Shown here: piece after piece, positions 11,686 through 20,254 of the stretch
How positions within the stretch are numbered: the stretch's first letter is position 1
Layout: every line of letters starts with the position of its first letter
Origin: Astropecten irregularis
Taxonomy: Eukaryota > Echinodermata > Asteroidea > Paxillosida > Astropectinidae
Reading direction: 5' to 3'
Length of the DNA: 64,000 bases
Assembly: GCA_963971285.1 (NCBI GenBank)
Contig: OZ020247.1
Location: forward strand, 10,808,614 to 10,872,613
Translations under genes and position numbers: made by a program
The notes under the pieces: model-generated
Databases searched by the model: none
Told to the model about the DNA's origin: nothing
Seen by the model: only the letters and a program-made list of their open reading frames with translations

Positions 11686-11925
11686 GGTGATCGCTGTTGT
11701 ACTGTCTAGACCCCGGACAACCCGTTCACCCGTATAAAAACCACCTACTACGTGAACAAGCCCGGTATGAGGATGGATTACATCCTGTATGATACCAGGA
11801 CTGGATTGCCGAGTGACTTAACTTGAGAGTAGCCTGATACTGGCCAGCATACCAGGGACCAACATACACTACTAGCTCAGACCACACAGGTGTAGAAGCC
11901 CTCTTTGAAATGCAGAAGATCAAAG
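11686..11925 (+). pseudogene. Decayed exon of a neutral-sphingomyelinase-like enzyme
   Basis: The segment follows an acceptor (TTTTGTACTGATTTGCAG) and ends at AAAG|GTCAGT. It encodes TPDNPFTRIK, then GMRMDYILYDTRTG (RMDYILY at 11770-11790), then in shifted frames LILASIPGTNI and SDHTGVEALFEM (SDH at 11877-11885). The xRxDYxLY block followed by an SDH block is the C-terminal part of the endonuclease/exonuclease/phosphatase fold as in neutral sphingomyelinases (SMPD2-type), membrane enzymes that cleave sphingomyelin to ceramide and phosphocholine; the Asp-His of SDH is catalytic in that superfamily. Breaks: in-frame TAG at 11707-11709, a +1 shift near 11824, and four extra bases at 11873-11876. 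The TAG could lie outside the exon if the acceptor were the CTGTCTAG at 11709. I judge it a pseudogene fragment; assembly error is less likely given several breaks. Confidence 0.62.
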
Positions 11926-11974
11926 GTCAGTCCTAACTCATTAGCTTTTATTGAAAGGTGAACAAAGAAAAATT

Positions 11975-12050
11975 GACTGGAGCGGGTTTCAAACAGGTCT
12001 GTGACCTCCTGAATACCGTACAGGCGCTCTACCAACTGATCTATCCAGCC
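11975..12050 (-). repeat. tRNA-derived element (SINE head or tRNA pseudogene)
   Basis: Read on the minus strand the 76 bases fold as a tRNA. The acceptor GGCTGGA pairs with TCCAGTC in seven positions (one G-T), box A is TAGATCAGTTGG, and the anticodon arm CCTGT-ACGGTAT-TCAGG has four pairs. Position 33 is C rather than T, the D-stem has a mismatch, the variable/T-arm region is four bases too long and the T-stem is poor, although GTTTGAAACCC still resembles box B. This fits a retroposed tRNA relic, not a working tRNA. A related 3' piece lies at 14254-14280. It sits in the presumed intron of the sphingomyelinase-like pseudogene. Confidence 0.55.
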
Positions 12051-12696
12051 CTACGTTGGTGGTTTCCCTAAAAGTCAATTATCTTTGTTCGTTTGGCAGT
12101 CAGAAGCCATGAAACCACGCACATAGGCCTACTGCTTCAGTCAGTTTCCCTTGTGGTTATTTGATGATTATATCATTATTTTTATATTATATTTGTACAT
12201 CAGTTGACCCGAGCCTTGGTCTGAACTATGCAAACCTGTTGTATGGTTTTATTGTGTATAATTATTTCAATATTCATTGCAATCATGACCTGCAGTGAAT
12301 ATTGTCAAAGTGTTCAATCAAGATTGTAAATTGAGCATTGAGTGAGTGAAATAACCTGGAGCCAATTTCATTTAACTGCTAAGCACAAAAATGTCTTGCC
12401 CAATACAAAAGCAAACAACCATTAAAAGTTGCATTTGATATTCATGGTCAATGAACAACAGGTAAAGAGCAATCACAAGTGATACACAACACATTCAAAT
12501 GTTTTTTTATTAAGACAGAAATGTCATGCTTAGCAAATGTTTGTGCTAAGCAGCGCCGTAAAATTGGCCCCTGTTTATTGCTAATAGTGGCAAGGTTGAG
12601 AAGTATTGGTGTACAGCCAATACACAGTGTTTTCAGAAACAAGTTTTGTTGTTGTTCATCTTTCTCTGTTATTATTTCTTTGACTGAATACTGTAG
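12051..12696. other. Presumed intron of the sphingomyelinase-like pseudogene; nothing else seen
   Basis: AT-rich single-copy sequence without a convincing open frame, RNA gene or tandem repeat. A polypyrimidine stretch (TTCATCTTTCTCTGTTATTA) and the acceptor ACTGTAG close it at 12696. Confidence 0.5.
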
Positions 12697-12900
12697 GTCT
12701 AGGATCCAACGTTTCAGGCAACGAGGAGGAGCATCTCTCTGCGCTACTGGAAATCCTTCTGTATATCAATAATTTCAACCTGGTCACTAAGGAACAGCAT
12801 GTCTAGTACCTCATGTCCTCATTCGTCATCTTTCTCCTACTGGTATGCTTGTGGCTGGGTTGAGTCTTCCACTGTTGCACCAGCCGGTCTGCACCTGTTT
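12697..12900 (+). pseudogene. Second decayed exon of the sphingomyelinase-like gene (C-terminal helix and membrane segment)
   Basis: It follows a pyrimidine-rich tract and ACTGTAG. The previous exon ends with one base (G) and this one opens with GT, completing a Gly codon, after which the frame reads SGNEEEHLSALLEILLYINN, an amphipathic helix, to VTKEQHV. A TAG at 12804-12806 interrupts it, followed in frame by SSFVIFLLLVCLWLG, a strongly hydrophobic stretch, and a TGA at 12861-12863. Neutral sphingomyelinases of the SMPD2 type carry C-terminal membrane segments after the catalytic domain, so position and character fit. The 3' limit is uncertain; the 52/53-bp minisatellite begins at 12928. 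Two stops mark it as non-functional unless the assembly is wrong. Confidence 0.5.
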
Positions 12901-12927
12901 TGTGCTCTAGAGCTCTAGAGGCTCTAG

Positions 12928-13455
12928 AGATAATTTGTCACGGGATGATGACATCCTAAAATCAAGATGATGACATCCTGAGATAATTTATCACGGGATG
13001 ATGACATCCTAAAATCAAGATGATGACATCCTGAGATAATTTATCACGGAAATTGACATCCTAAAATCAAGATGACGACATCCTGAGATAATTTATCACG
13101 GAAATTGACATCCAAAAATCAAGATGACGACTTCTTGAGATAATTTATCACGGGATGATGACATCCTAAAATCAAGATGATGACATCCTGAGATAATTTA
13201 TCACGGGATGATGACATCCTAAAATCAAGATGATGACATCCTGAGATAATTTATCACGGAAATTGACATCCTAAAATCAAGATGACGACATCCTGAGATA
13301 ATTTATCACGGAAATTGACATCCAAAAATCAAGATGACGACTTCTTGAGATAATTTATCACGGGATGACGACATCCTAAAATCAAGATGACGACTTCTTG
13401 AGATAATTTATCTCGGGATGACGACATCCTAAAATCAAGATATCATCATCCCAAG
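12928..13455. repeat. 52/53-bp minisatellite with a four-unit higher-order period
   Basis: Units starting AGATAATTTATCACGG lie at 12928, 12981, 13034, 13086, 13138 and 13191, with lengths 53, 53, 52, 52, 53. The four-unit block 12928-13137 is repeated almost exactly at 13138-13347, a 210-bp higher-order repeat, followed by about two more units. Each unit holds two half-copies of GATGATGACATCCT around AAAATCAA. At the right end GATATCATCATCCC appears in the inverse orientation to the repeated motif. Confidence 0.95.
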
Positions 13456-13759
13456 ATGCTTAGTCTCAAGATCTCGACAAGTCGGATGGCACCTCTAGGG
13501 TTCCATACATTTACATTTCTAAAACTGTATTTATTACAATTGTCAAAGTGCCTGAACCAAAGAAATTAATATGTACAAATGCACAATTTGAAGTGGATCA
13601 AGAATCTATAATCCTATTTATTCTTTTCTTACTGGCTGTATAGAAATTGATATAAATCTATCACAACATTATTATAGCTGAAGAAAGTATCAAAGTACGT
13701 AACAATGATGTGCGCCAATATGAATGACGACCACAAATCTTACAGAAATGGTTATACAA
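13456..13759. other. Single-copy AT-rich stretch, no gene seen
   Basis: No open frame with coding character, splice-bounded segment or repeat was found here. Confidence 0.5.
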
Positions 13760-13761
13760 TA

Positions 13762-13895
13762 CAGTGGAATGTCACTACAACAAACACGGCAGGATTCACA
13801 GAAATTGTCCATTATAGTGGTCAATTGTATACAAAATTGGGAGCCAAGGATGATGTTCAGTAAAGCCCAATGTTCATTGTAGCAGCGTTCCACTG
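13762..13895. mobile_element. 134-bp inverted-repeat element flanked by TA (pogo/Tc1-mariner-type MITE)
   Basis: The ends are CAGTGGAATGTCACTACAA and, on the other strand, CAGTGGAACGCTGCTACAA, imperfect inverted repeats of about 26 bp. TA flanks both ends (13760-13761 and 13896-13897), the target duplication of Tc1/mariner-type elements. CAGTGGAA ends are known from pogo/Tigger-like families. At 134 bp it encodes nothing and would depend on a transposase elsewhere. Confidence 0.65.
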
Positions 13896-13899
13896 TACT

Positions 13900-15534
13900 G
13901 TACTTTTTTTCTACATTGTATAAACTCAATAAGTAATACATGTGTAATGTTCATGTACAGCTTTAGACACATCAGTATCTATTACTGAACATTGACATAT
14001 TGTGTATGCTTGAGAGTTTGGAATGCTTGATGTTTCAATTCATGGCTTTTAGGCTTTGAGAAAGATCATGGTTTGATGGAAATGTCAGTTGCCTTGATAT
14101 ATTTCTGGTCATTCTTGTGGTTGATGAGCAGTTTGTAGCATTTTATCACTCATATATTTTAATGTATATTTATTCAGATTGACTTCAATATACATCATTA
14201 TCAGTGTGTATGTCAGGTTTTTCAACTGACCGAATTGCAGTGCAACATTTGATCAGGTTCGAATCCTGCTCTAGTCAATATAACCTCGTCCACCATTCTA
14301 CAATATTTATCATGTCAGAGTCTACAGAATGGTTGTAGTATGTACAAACTGTAGTATTGCAAATGGAAGTTTGTATCTATGCCAAGTTTAGCAAAGACAC
14401 ATTACAATAATGTGTGAAGAAAGTAACTTTCAAGCTGTATGTATTTTATCTTAAATTTGACATGTTTTCCTCTGTCAAAATTATGTCAGTTATCTGGGCC
14501 TAATTGCATCAAATGTTGAAATTAGGGGCGCAATTTTAGCAATGCCAAATTTAATTTTAATTTTAATTTTCTGCCCTTATGACATCTCAGTCGACTAAAG
14601 GAACTAGCACTGACAAGAGATGGAAAATTATGCGTCCTTTTCCATGACTTAGTGAATAAATCTGGGCTAGAGAGAAGGAACGGGAGGGAGGGAGGGGTTT
14701 CAACACGCATGCTCTTAATGGACACATGGCCATATCCGCATTCATTCATGCGAAAAATCAGTCAAGTGTGAACAAATCCACATTTGAAGGCAGATATCTC
14801 TGTCATCCCTTGCTCATTTTCCCTGTAGTTTCTAGAAATGTGATTGATTCTTTAAAATTAAATGATCGTTGTGCAAATTACTTTTTGAATGCCTTGATTC
14901 ATATTGTCTTTATTCATTTATGCATGAAGTATGTATCATATGAACGGTATCAAATGAAAGCTGAGGAACTTAGCTTTCCAGATATGTGTCATTTATTATT
15001 CAAAAGTGAAATTAAAATTGGATTAAACATAGACAAATCTCGGTTTTGTTTTATCTGGGACACCCTGTAAATATTCATGCTCAAGTATTATTCTCAATGC
15101 TCTCTTTTAAATTCTTTCAAGCAAATAACTTTGACATTTAGAGAGCCATTCCATACAGGTGTGGCATATTCAGTTATGAAATTTGGTCATAATGCATGTT
15201 TTGACAGAATCCTTTATACTTGGCAAAGTAGCTCCCCATGGATTACGCTGTTCTATGTTACAATCTATGCTGTATTTGGTAGCTCTCATTATGATATTCA
15301 TAATTCAAATTCAATCAAACATTTTGAAAATTGGGGTTTTTCACAAGTTGAAATTCTGAGAAGGATTCTGGCACTAATTCATTCATAGATTAGTCCAATC
15401 ATAGATAAGGAGTTTAAACATACTTTTAACCATATCAGGCGATATTCAAATAAATGATTTGAAACGATGGCAAGTAACACAAATATCATGTCTTGAGTTT
15501 CATTCATTACTGAGTCCGAGTATAATGAGCTTAA
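13900..15534. other. Single-copy stretch without a convincing gene
   Basis: The longest open frames (14726-15070 and 15077-15388, plus strand, 114 and 103 codons) show no domain, no repeat of composition and no splice signals, and the region is AT-rich enough for such lengths by chance. A TTTTAATTTTAATTTTAATT microsatellite-like run lies near 14550-14570. CTGGGACACCCTGTA at 15056-15070 resembles a mariner-type terminal end, but no partner end was found. Confidence 0.45.
14254..14280 (+). repeat. 3' fragment of a tRNA-derived element
   Basis: CAGGTTCGAATCCTG forms a perfect T-arm with consensus box B, followed by CTCTAGTCAAT. This 3' part matches the 3' part of the element at 11975-12050 (GCTCCAGTCAAT), so both may belong to one tRNA-derived family. 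No 5' acceptor or D-arm could be matched upstream. Confidence 0.4.
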
Positions 15535-15722
15535 ACAATTTTGATCTTCGGAAGATCAAAAATCCTGTGAAAGGATTTATAAATACTGTGGGCATTTTGC
15601 ATTGTTTCCTTTAAAAAGTGGGCACCGTATGGGACTGGAAATTTCATACATGACTGTTATTGTATCTTTCTTTACTATGAATCTGCATTTCTTTAACAAA
15701 ACCAAAGTATGATATTAACTTT
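15535..15722 (-). mobile_element. Inverted-repeat element family M, copy 1 (partial)
   Basis: Read on the minus strand this begins AAAGTTAATATCATACTTTG and continues with CCCATACGGTGCCC and GATCTTCCGAAGATC, matching the inner part of the element at 16198-16723 (AAAGGTAATATCATACTTTG, TTCCATACGGTGCCCG, GATCTTTAGAAGATC). Only one end is recognisable, so this is a fragment. Confidence 0.6.
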
Positions 15723-16197
15723 AATTTAGTACATTTAGGCTGATTTTAAGTCAGAACCTAAACATCTTCCATTTACCATAAAACTGGGTTTCATGTCTGT
15801 TGGCCTCCAATACTAAGATAAATAATGGAATCGTTGGGCCATTTTTATTTAAAACCCTAAATCTCAGTGTCTGTTGCTCATGAAATGTGATGTCAATCCA
15901 AATCGAAGATGACATCATTATGACTTCATCAATAATTGATCCAAGCAAGAGACCTCACGCCCCGCCCCCATGCACACACCCACACATTTCAATATAGTAG
16001 GAATCATTTTGTAGAATAAAAGTTTCATTCAACATCACTGTTGACTCTATGAAAGTTTCCAAAGACAATTAGTTTGATTTGAAGACCCCAGCTTGTAATA
16101 GCTTACATGGTTTCGTTGGAGAGTTCATTTTAATTGTTTAGGCCAAATTTTATCAATTTTCTTTTTCCCATCTAAATATTTTTTTAATTATTGATGC
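15723..16197. other. Single-copy stretch, no gene seen
   Basis: No open frame of note. A C-rich stretch CCCCGCCCCCATGCACACAC occurs near 15960, and AT-rich sequence leads into the next element. Confidence 0.5.
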
Positions 16198-16723
16198 AAA
16201 GGTAGTATCATACTTTGGTAGCATATACTGAAACAGAAATCTGCAAGGTTTACTTATAACTTGCAGGGTGTAAAGATGGTGTTTGTAGAAACGTAGTTGT
16301 CTGCCTGAAATGCTGTATTTATCCAGAAAAGAGTAAAACCAGTGATCAAAATGATTTTTGATCTTTAGAAGATCAAAATTAAAGGTAATATCATACTTTG
16401 GTTTTTATCAAAGAAGTGCAGATGGGCCAAAATATCAAGGGAGACACATTCCCAGTCATCTGCGAAAATTTCAGTTCCATACGGTGCCCGTTTTTAGCGA
16501 AAATCGTGAAAAACGGCCACAGTATTTCACAGTATTTTTTATCTTTAAAAGATCAAAAAGATTTTCGGTTGTTGTTCTACTGATTTCTTGATAAATACAC
16601 CATTTCAAGCGGAACAATTTTAACGGTGGGTTTCTACCAGCACCATCTTCATCCCCTGAAAGTTATACGTAAATATGTGAACATTTCTGTTTTGGTTGCT
16701 AACCAAAGTATGATACTACCTTT
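16198..16723. mobile_element. 526-bp inverted-repeat element, family M, copy 2, with a nested relative
   Basis: The left end AAAGGTAGTATCATACTTTG continues inward through CAGAAATCTGCAAGG and GATGGTG. The right end, on the other strand, reads AAAGGTAGTATCATACTTTG through ACAGAAATGTTCAC and GATGGTG, giving imperfect inverted repeats of about 80 bp. At 16384 a second start (AAAGGTAATATCATACTTTG) marks an inner copy of the same family running to about 16562. It contains no transposase frame. Target-site duplication is unclear. Confidence 0.75.
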
Positions 16724-17547
16724 AAAATCGCGCCCTTAGCTAATTCCAACTTCAATGACCAATGACAAAAGAAAATCAGAAAATTTGAAATGGATTTGTT
16801 TCTTTCTTTCTTTGTTCAATTTGTATAATTATTGATGCCTTCGTTTGTTTATTTTGGTGTGATTTATTTGTTTTATAAGTTGAACTGGCAGCATATTAGA
16901 AATAATTGGCACTGTTGATTTTACGTTGGTATAATTATATTCTCTAATTATATTCTTTAAGTAGTATAAACGACCTGGCTCAAGTCGCTCAACCAAAGAT
17001 CCCGCCTAAATAGGATCTTTGGCTCAACTTTGTAATAATTACAACAAAAAAACTGATAGCGAACATCCGACCCATGAGGGCGCTATTGTTGTAAACACAC
17101 ACTCATTCATGAAAGACCATGTGTACATCAGCTGCTGCATTGAATGATTTCAGGAGATTTTTGTCTGCTTTCCTGCCCGAGTCATAAGCAGAAGAGGCAT
17201 TTTCCAGGTGAGTCTTGGTCTGAGGTTTACTAGAGATTATCTTAGATACATTTTTAGCTCAAAACGAAGTATTTTTGTGGCTTTTTTTGCAGCAAACTTT
17301 AAATGCCACTTCAACTTGTACAAGAATTGCACTGACGACCATCATTTGTGCACAACTCTATGGAACCAGCAGAGGGCGTTTTGAGATAAATTGCTGCTGC
17401 TGCATTTAAAGAGTCATTGTAGGTTAAAAAAAATCCCGTAAAACTCACTTTTTAGATATGCTATCCCAGTGTTACACAGCTGAGATTGAAGTTCATCATA
17501 ACTTGTATTCAGTAAGGTAACTGGAATTCTTTCTTTCTTTCTTTCCT
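16724..17547. other. Single-copy stretch with a small hairpin; no gene seen
   Basis: It contains short CTTT-type microsatellites (about 16799-16813 and 17528-17546) and a hairpin at 16993-17022 with perfect 10-bp arms CCAAAGATCC/GGATCTTTGG around a 10-base loop. No coding or RNA gene signal was found. Confidence 0.5.
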
Positions 17548-17640
17548 ATGTTTCTACCATCACCATCTTTATACCCTGTAAGTTATAGCTATAGGTAAAT
17601 CTTTGAAGATTTCTGTTTTGGTATGCTACCACAAGTACCA
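17548..17640. mobile_element. Family M element, copy 3 (right arm only)
   Basis: GTTTCTACCATCACCATCTT, CCCTGTAAGTTATA and ATTTCTGTTTTGGT match the right arm of the 16198-16723 element in order and orientation. The terminal ATACTACCTTT is lost. Confidence 0.6.
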
Positions 17641-17671
17641 GTAACAAAGTTACTTATACATGTGTGTACAG

Positions 17672-17848
17672 GTATGTAGGCCTGCAACCTTTAAGAAAAA
17701 AGGGTTATCCTCTAACTTCCAAGAGTAATCTTGAGGGAAAGAATTCCACTAATGACCATTACGGAAAAAGGATTATATCCTCCAAGAGTAACTTATTGGA
17801 TACAAATTATGATGAACGTGTGGAAAACCTGGGTAGCATATCTGAAAA
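17672..17848 (+). CDS. Putative internal exon with an internal SKSNL repeat
   Basis: A 177-bp segment lies between TGTGTGTACAG and a strong donor, GAAAA|GTGAGT. It encodes YVGLQPLRKKGYPLTSKSNL, then EGKNSTNDHYGKRIIS, SKSNLLDTNYDERVENL and GSISE, a polar, probably disordered segment. TSKSNL and SSKSNL lie in two related stretches about 25 codons apart, indicating an old internal duplication. The frame is open throughout; the first in-frame stop is the TGA inside the donor. It enters needing two bases from the previous exon, which fits the exit phase of 10876-10963. The protein is not recognised. It lies just right of a transposon arm, so exonised repeat sequence is possible. Confidence 0.35.
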
Positions 17849-17993
17849 GTGAGTTTTACATTGTTTTTTTTTTACCTACAAATTGTACACTTCCAATACA
17901 GCGGCAGCCAATTTGCTCAAAACACCCTCGATCTGTTGGTTCCATAGAGTTTTGTACAAATTATGGTCATCAGTGGAATTCTTTATGAAACAA

Positions 17994-18268
17994 ATACACC
18001 GATCCGACGGAGCGACCATGGAGGTAGAAAACACCCGCCATTACTGCATGCAATGTCTCCACCCGTATTTTGTCCGGCAACAAAATAATTTAAGTCTGCC
18101 ACAATATATACTGCGGGGTGTACATCCCCTAATCATTAGACATACACCCTGCAATTATAGGGTGTGGCGGACGTAAATTCTTTGGTTGGGGGACAAAATA
18201 TGGCCGGGGACACACCAGTAATGGCGGATGCTTTCTACCTCCATGGTCTCGCCGTCAGATCAGTGTAT
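17994..18268. mobile_element. 275-bp inverted-repeat element (MITE-like)
   Basis: The left end reads ATACACCGATCCGACGGAGC then GACCATGGAGGTAGAAA and CCGCCATTACTG. The right end, on the other strand, reads ATACACTGATCTGACGGCGA then GACCATGGAGGTAGAAA and CCGCCATTACTG, with TATTTTGTCC further in. The arms are roughly 85 bp and about 80% alike. A second, inner inverted pair (GCGGGGTGTACAT and, on the other strand, GCAGGGTGTATGT) lies in the loop near 18113-18152. No coding frame is present. Confidence 0.7.
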
Positions 18269-18299
18269 ACCGGTACTGTTAGATACACATATCGTAAAA

Positions 18300-18475
18300 A
18301 ATGTTCTGCTTGAAATGCTGTACTTATCCAGAAAAGAGTTTACATCAATTTTTTAAAGATACAAATTTAAAGTGAATTAAGATTTTAGAAATAATGTGGG
18401 TGTTTTGTTTTTTATTGTTTTCTCAAAAATTGGGGACCGTCTGGGACCAAATTTTTTACAGATGACTGTTGTTGG
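18300..18475. mobile_element. Family M element, copy 4 (truncated)
   Basis: GAAATGCTGTACTTATCCAG matches the left arm of the 16198-16723 element, and GGGGACCGTCTGGGACC with ATGACTGTTGTTG matches copy 1. The copy stops where the 16-bp minisatellite begins, at GTTGGGTCTGAG. Confidence 0.6.
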
Positions 18476-19495
18476 GTCTGAGTTGGCTTGGGTCAGATAT
18501 TGTTGGCTTGGGTCTGGGTTCACTTGGGTCAGATATTAATGGCTTGGGTTTGAGTTGGCTTGGGTTTGAGTTGGCTTGGTTTGAGTTGGTTTGGTTGGCT
18601 TGGTTTGATGAGTTGGCTTGGCTTGAGTTGGCTTGGGTTGAGTTGGCTTGGCTTGGGTTGAGTTGGCTTGGGTTGAGTTGGCATGGGTCTGAGTTGGCAT
18701 GGGTCTGAGTTGGCATGGATCTGAGTTGGCTTGGGTTGAGTTGGCTTGGGTCTGAGTTGGCTTGGATCTGAGTTGGCTTGGGTCTGAGTTGGCTTGGGTC
18801 TGAGTTGGCTTGGGCCCGAGTTGGCTTGGGTCCGAGTTGGCTTGGGTCAGAGTTGGCTTGGGTAGACCTGAGTTGGATTGGGTCCGAGTTGGCTTGGGTC
18901 TGAGTTGGCTTGGGTCCGAGTTGGCTTGGGCCCGAGTTGGCTTGGGTTGAGTTGGCTTGGGTCTGAGTTGGCTTGGGTTGAGTTGGCTTGGGTTGAGTTG
19001 GCTTGGTTCTGAGTTGGCTTGGATCTGAGTTGGCTTGGGTCTGAGTTGGCTTGGGTCCGAGTTGGCTTGGGTCCGAGTTGGCTTGGGTCCGAGTGGGCTT
19101 GGGTCTGAGTTGGCTTGGGTCCGAGTTGGTTTGGGTCCAAGTTGGCTTGGGTCTGAGTTGGCTTGGGTTAAGTTGGCTTGAGTATGAGTTGGCTTGGGTC
19201 TGAGTTGGCTTGGGTCTAAGATTTGGTTTGGGTCTAAGATTTGGCTTGCGTCCGAGTTGGTGTGAGTATGAGTTGGCATGAGTTTGAGTTAGCTTGGGTA
19301 AAGTTGGTTTTGGTCTGATTTGGCTTGGGTCCAAGTTGCCTTTGGTCCGAATTGGTTTGGTCTGAATTGAATATGGGTCTGAGTGGGATTTGGTTGGCTT
19401 TGGTTGCATTGGTTTGGGCTGAATTGGCTTGGGTCCGAGTTGGCTTTGTTTGGCTTTGGGTCTGAGTTGGCTTTGGTCTGAGTTTGGTTGGGTCA
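18476..19495. repeat. 16-bp minisatellite (GAGTTGGCTTGGGTCT)n, patch 1
   Basis: About 64 tandem units of 15-16 bp (GAGTTGGCTTGGGTCT, ...GGGTCC, ...GGGTT) run here, degenerate at both ends. The minus strand is open for most of it as a Pro/Thr/Gln/Asn/Ser repeat (PKPTQTQANSDPSQLR-like), which follows from a repeat unit lacking stops in every frame. Confidence 0.97.
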
Positions 19496-19584
19496 TCGTT
19501 TTGCGATGAAGTCATACCGAATTTGAATAGATGAATATTTTAATAATTTCATGAATTATTTTGTATTTGTGTATTTCTTTGTAG

Positions 19585-19716
19585 GGACAGATTCTGCAGA
19601 CCATCCCTTCACCACTGTATCTGACTCCAGATGAGGTTGAATTACTTGCAATCCCCTTCCCTGGCTCATTCTGACTTGTGCTGACAAATTGAAGGAACTC
19701 CTTGCGGTACAAATGA
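19585..19716 (+). pseudogene. Putative exon of an unidentified gene, with a frameshift
   Basis: A 132-bp segment is bounded by TGTGTATTTCTTTGTAG and ATGA|GTAAGT, strong splice signals. The first frame reads GQILQTIPSPLYLTPDEVEL then LAIPFPGSF and meets a TGA at 19672-19674. From 19674 a second frame reads TCADKLKELLAVQM to the donor. Taken together this looks like one exon broken by a shift of one base lost or two gained. The second frame leaves one base (A), which joins GT of the 20767 segment to form a Ser codon. The protein family is not recognised. An assembly error or a pseudogene both fit. Confidence 0.4.
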
Positions 19717-19810
19717 GTAAGTGACATCTACAATTAATATTCTACATTATTGTTTGCACACTGGAAAAAAATTAACCCTAACCCCCTGGGGACATTTTAC
19801 TGTGTACCAT

Positions 19811-20005
19811 CCTGAATCCTCCACAGTCCTCCAGTGATTTCACTTATACTCAAAATAAGAGGTACCTGAAGCCTTCAGAATCCTTCAGTGGCCCTACCTA
19901 AAAAAATGCGTTTATCCTGAATCCTTGCCACTCCTCAAGTGGTCCTCACTTGAAAATGACATTATATCCTGAATCCTCCGAAATCCTCCAAAACTACCAG
20001 AGTAT
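19811..20005. repeat. Degenerate ~52-bp tandem repeat
   Basis: Units begin CCTGAATCCT or CCTGAAGCCT at 19811, 19865, 19916 and 19968 (spacings 54, 51, 52), each with a second TCCT...AGTG element. The copies are strongly diverged. Confidence 0.65.
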
Positions 20006-20254
20006 GTTGTATTGTGCAAATGTATTTCGCAGGAGTTGGCCGGACTACAACCGTCATGAATAGAATGAACAACACAACAGTGGAAAGACCAGCCAAGTTG
20101 CTTTTATGTCACCGGAAAACGCTTTGAACAAAATATTGATTTTATCAATTTATGGTGCCATCCACAGAATAAATGAGCTAATAATCAAAACAATTTTAAT
20201 CACCGTGTGATTGTTAAAACAATACACAATTGTAAGCCTATAAATTTCCTTATT

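Noticed and set aside
11975-12050. Functional tRNA with anticodon GGT
   Set aside because: C at position 33, a mismatched D-stem and an over-long, poorly paired T-arm region argue against function.
12479-12772. 97-codon plus-strand frame overlapping the second sphingomyelinase-like exon
   Set aside because: It reads a different frame from the phase-matched one and runs across the acceptor site. The exon frame is better supported.
11160-13455. CRISPR array
   Set aside because: The repeats are contiguous with no unique spacers, and the context is eukaryotic.
15050-15075. Complete mariner-type element ending in GGGACACCCTGTA
   Set aside because: No matching opposite end or TA-bounded unit was found upstream, so only the short similarity remains.
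14726-15388. Two plus-strand frames of 114 and 103 codons
   Set aside because: Composition and lack of motifs fit chance in AT-rich DNA. I considered a retroelement reverse transcriptase remnant but found no catalytic motif.
18456-19496. 346-codon minus-strand Pro/Thr/Gln/Asn-rich frame
   Set aside because: It lies entirely within the 16-bp minisatellite. All three minus-strand frames are open for long stretches, so openness carries no information.
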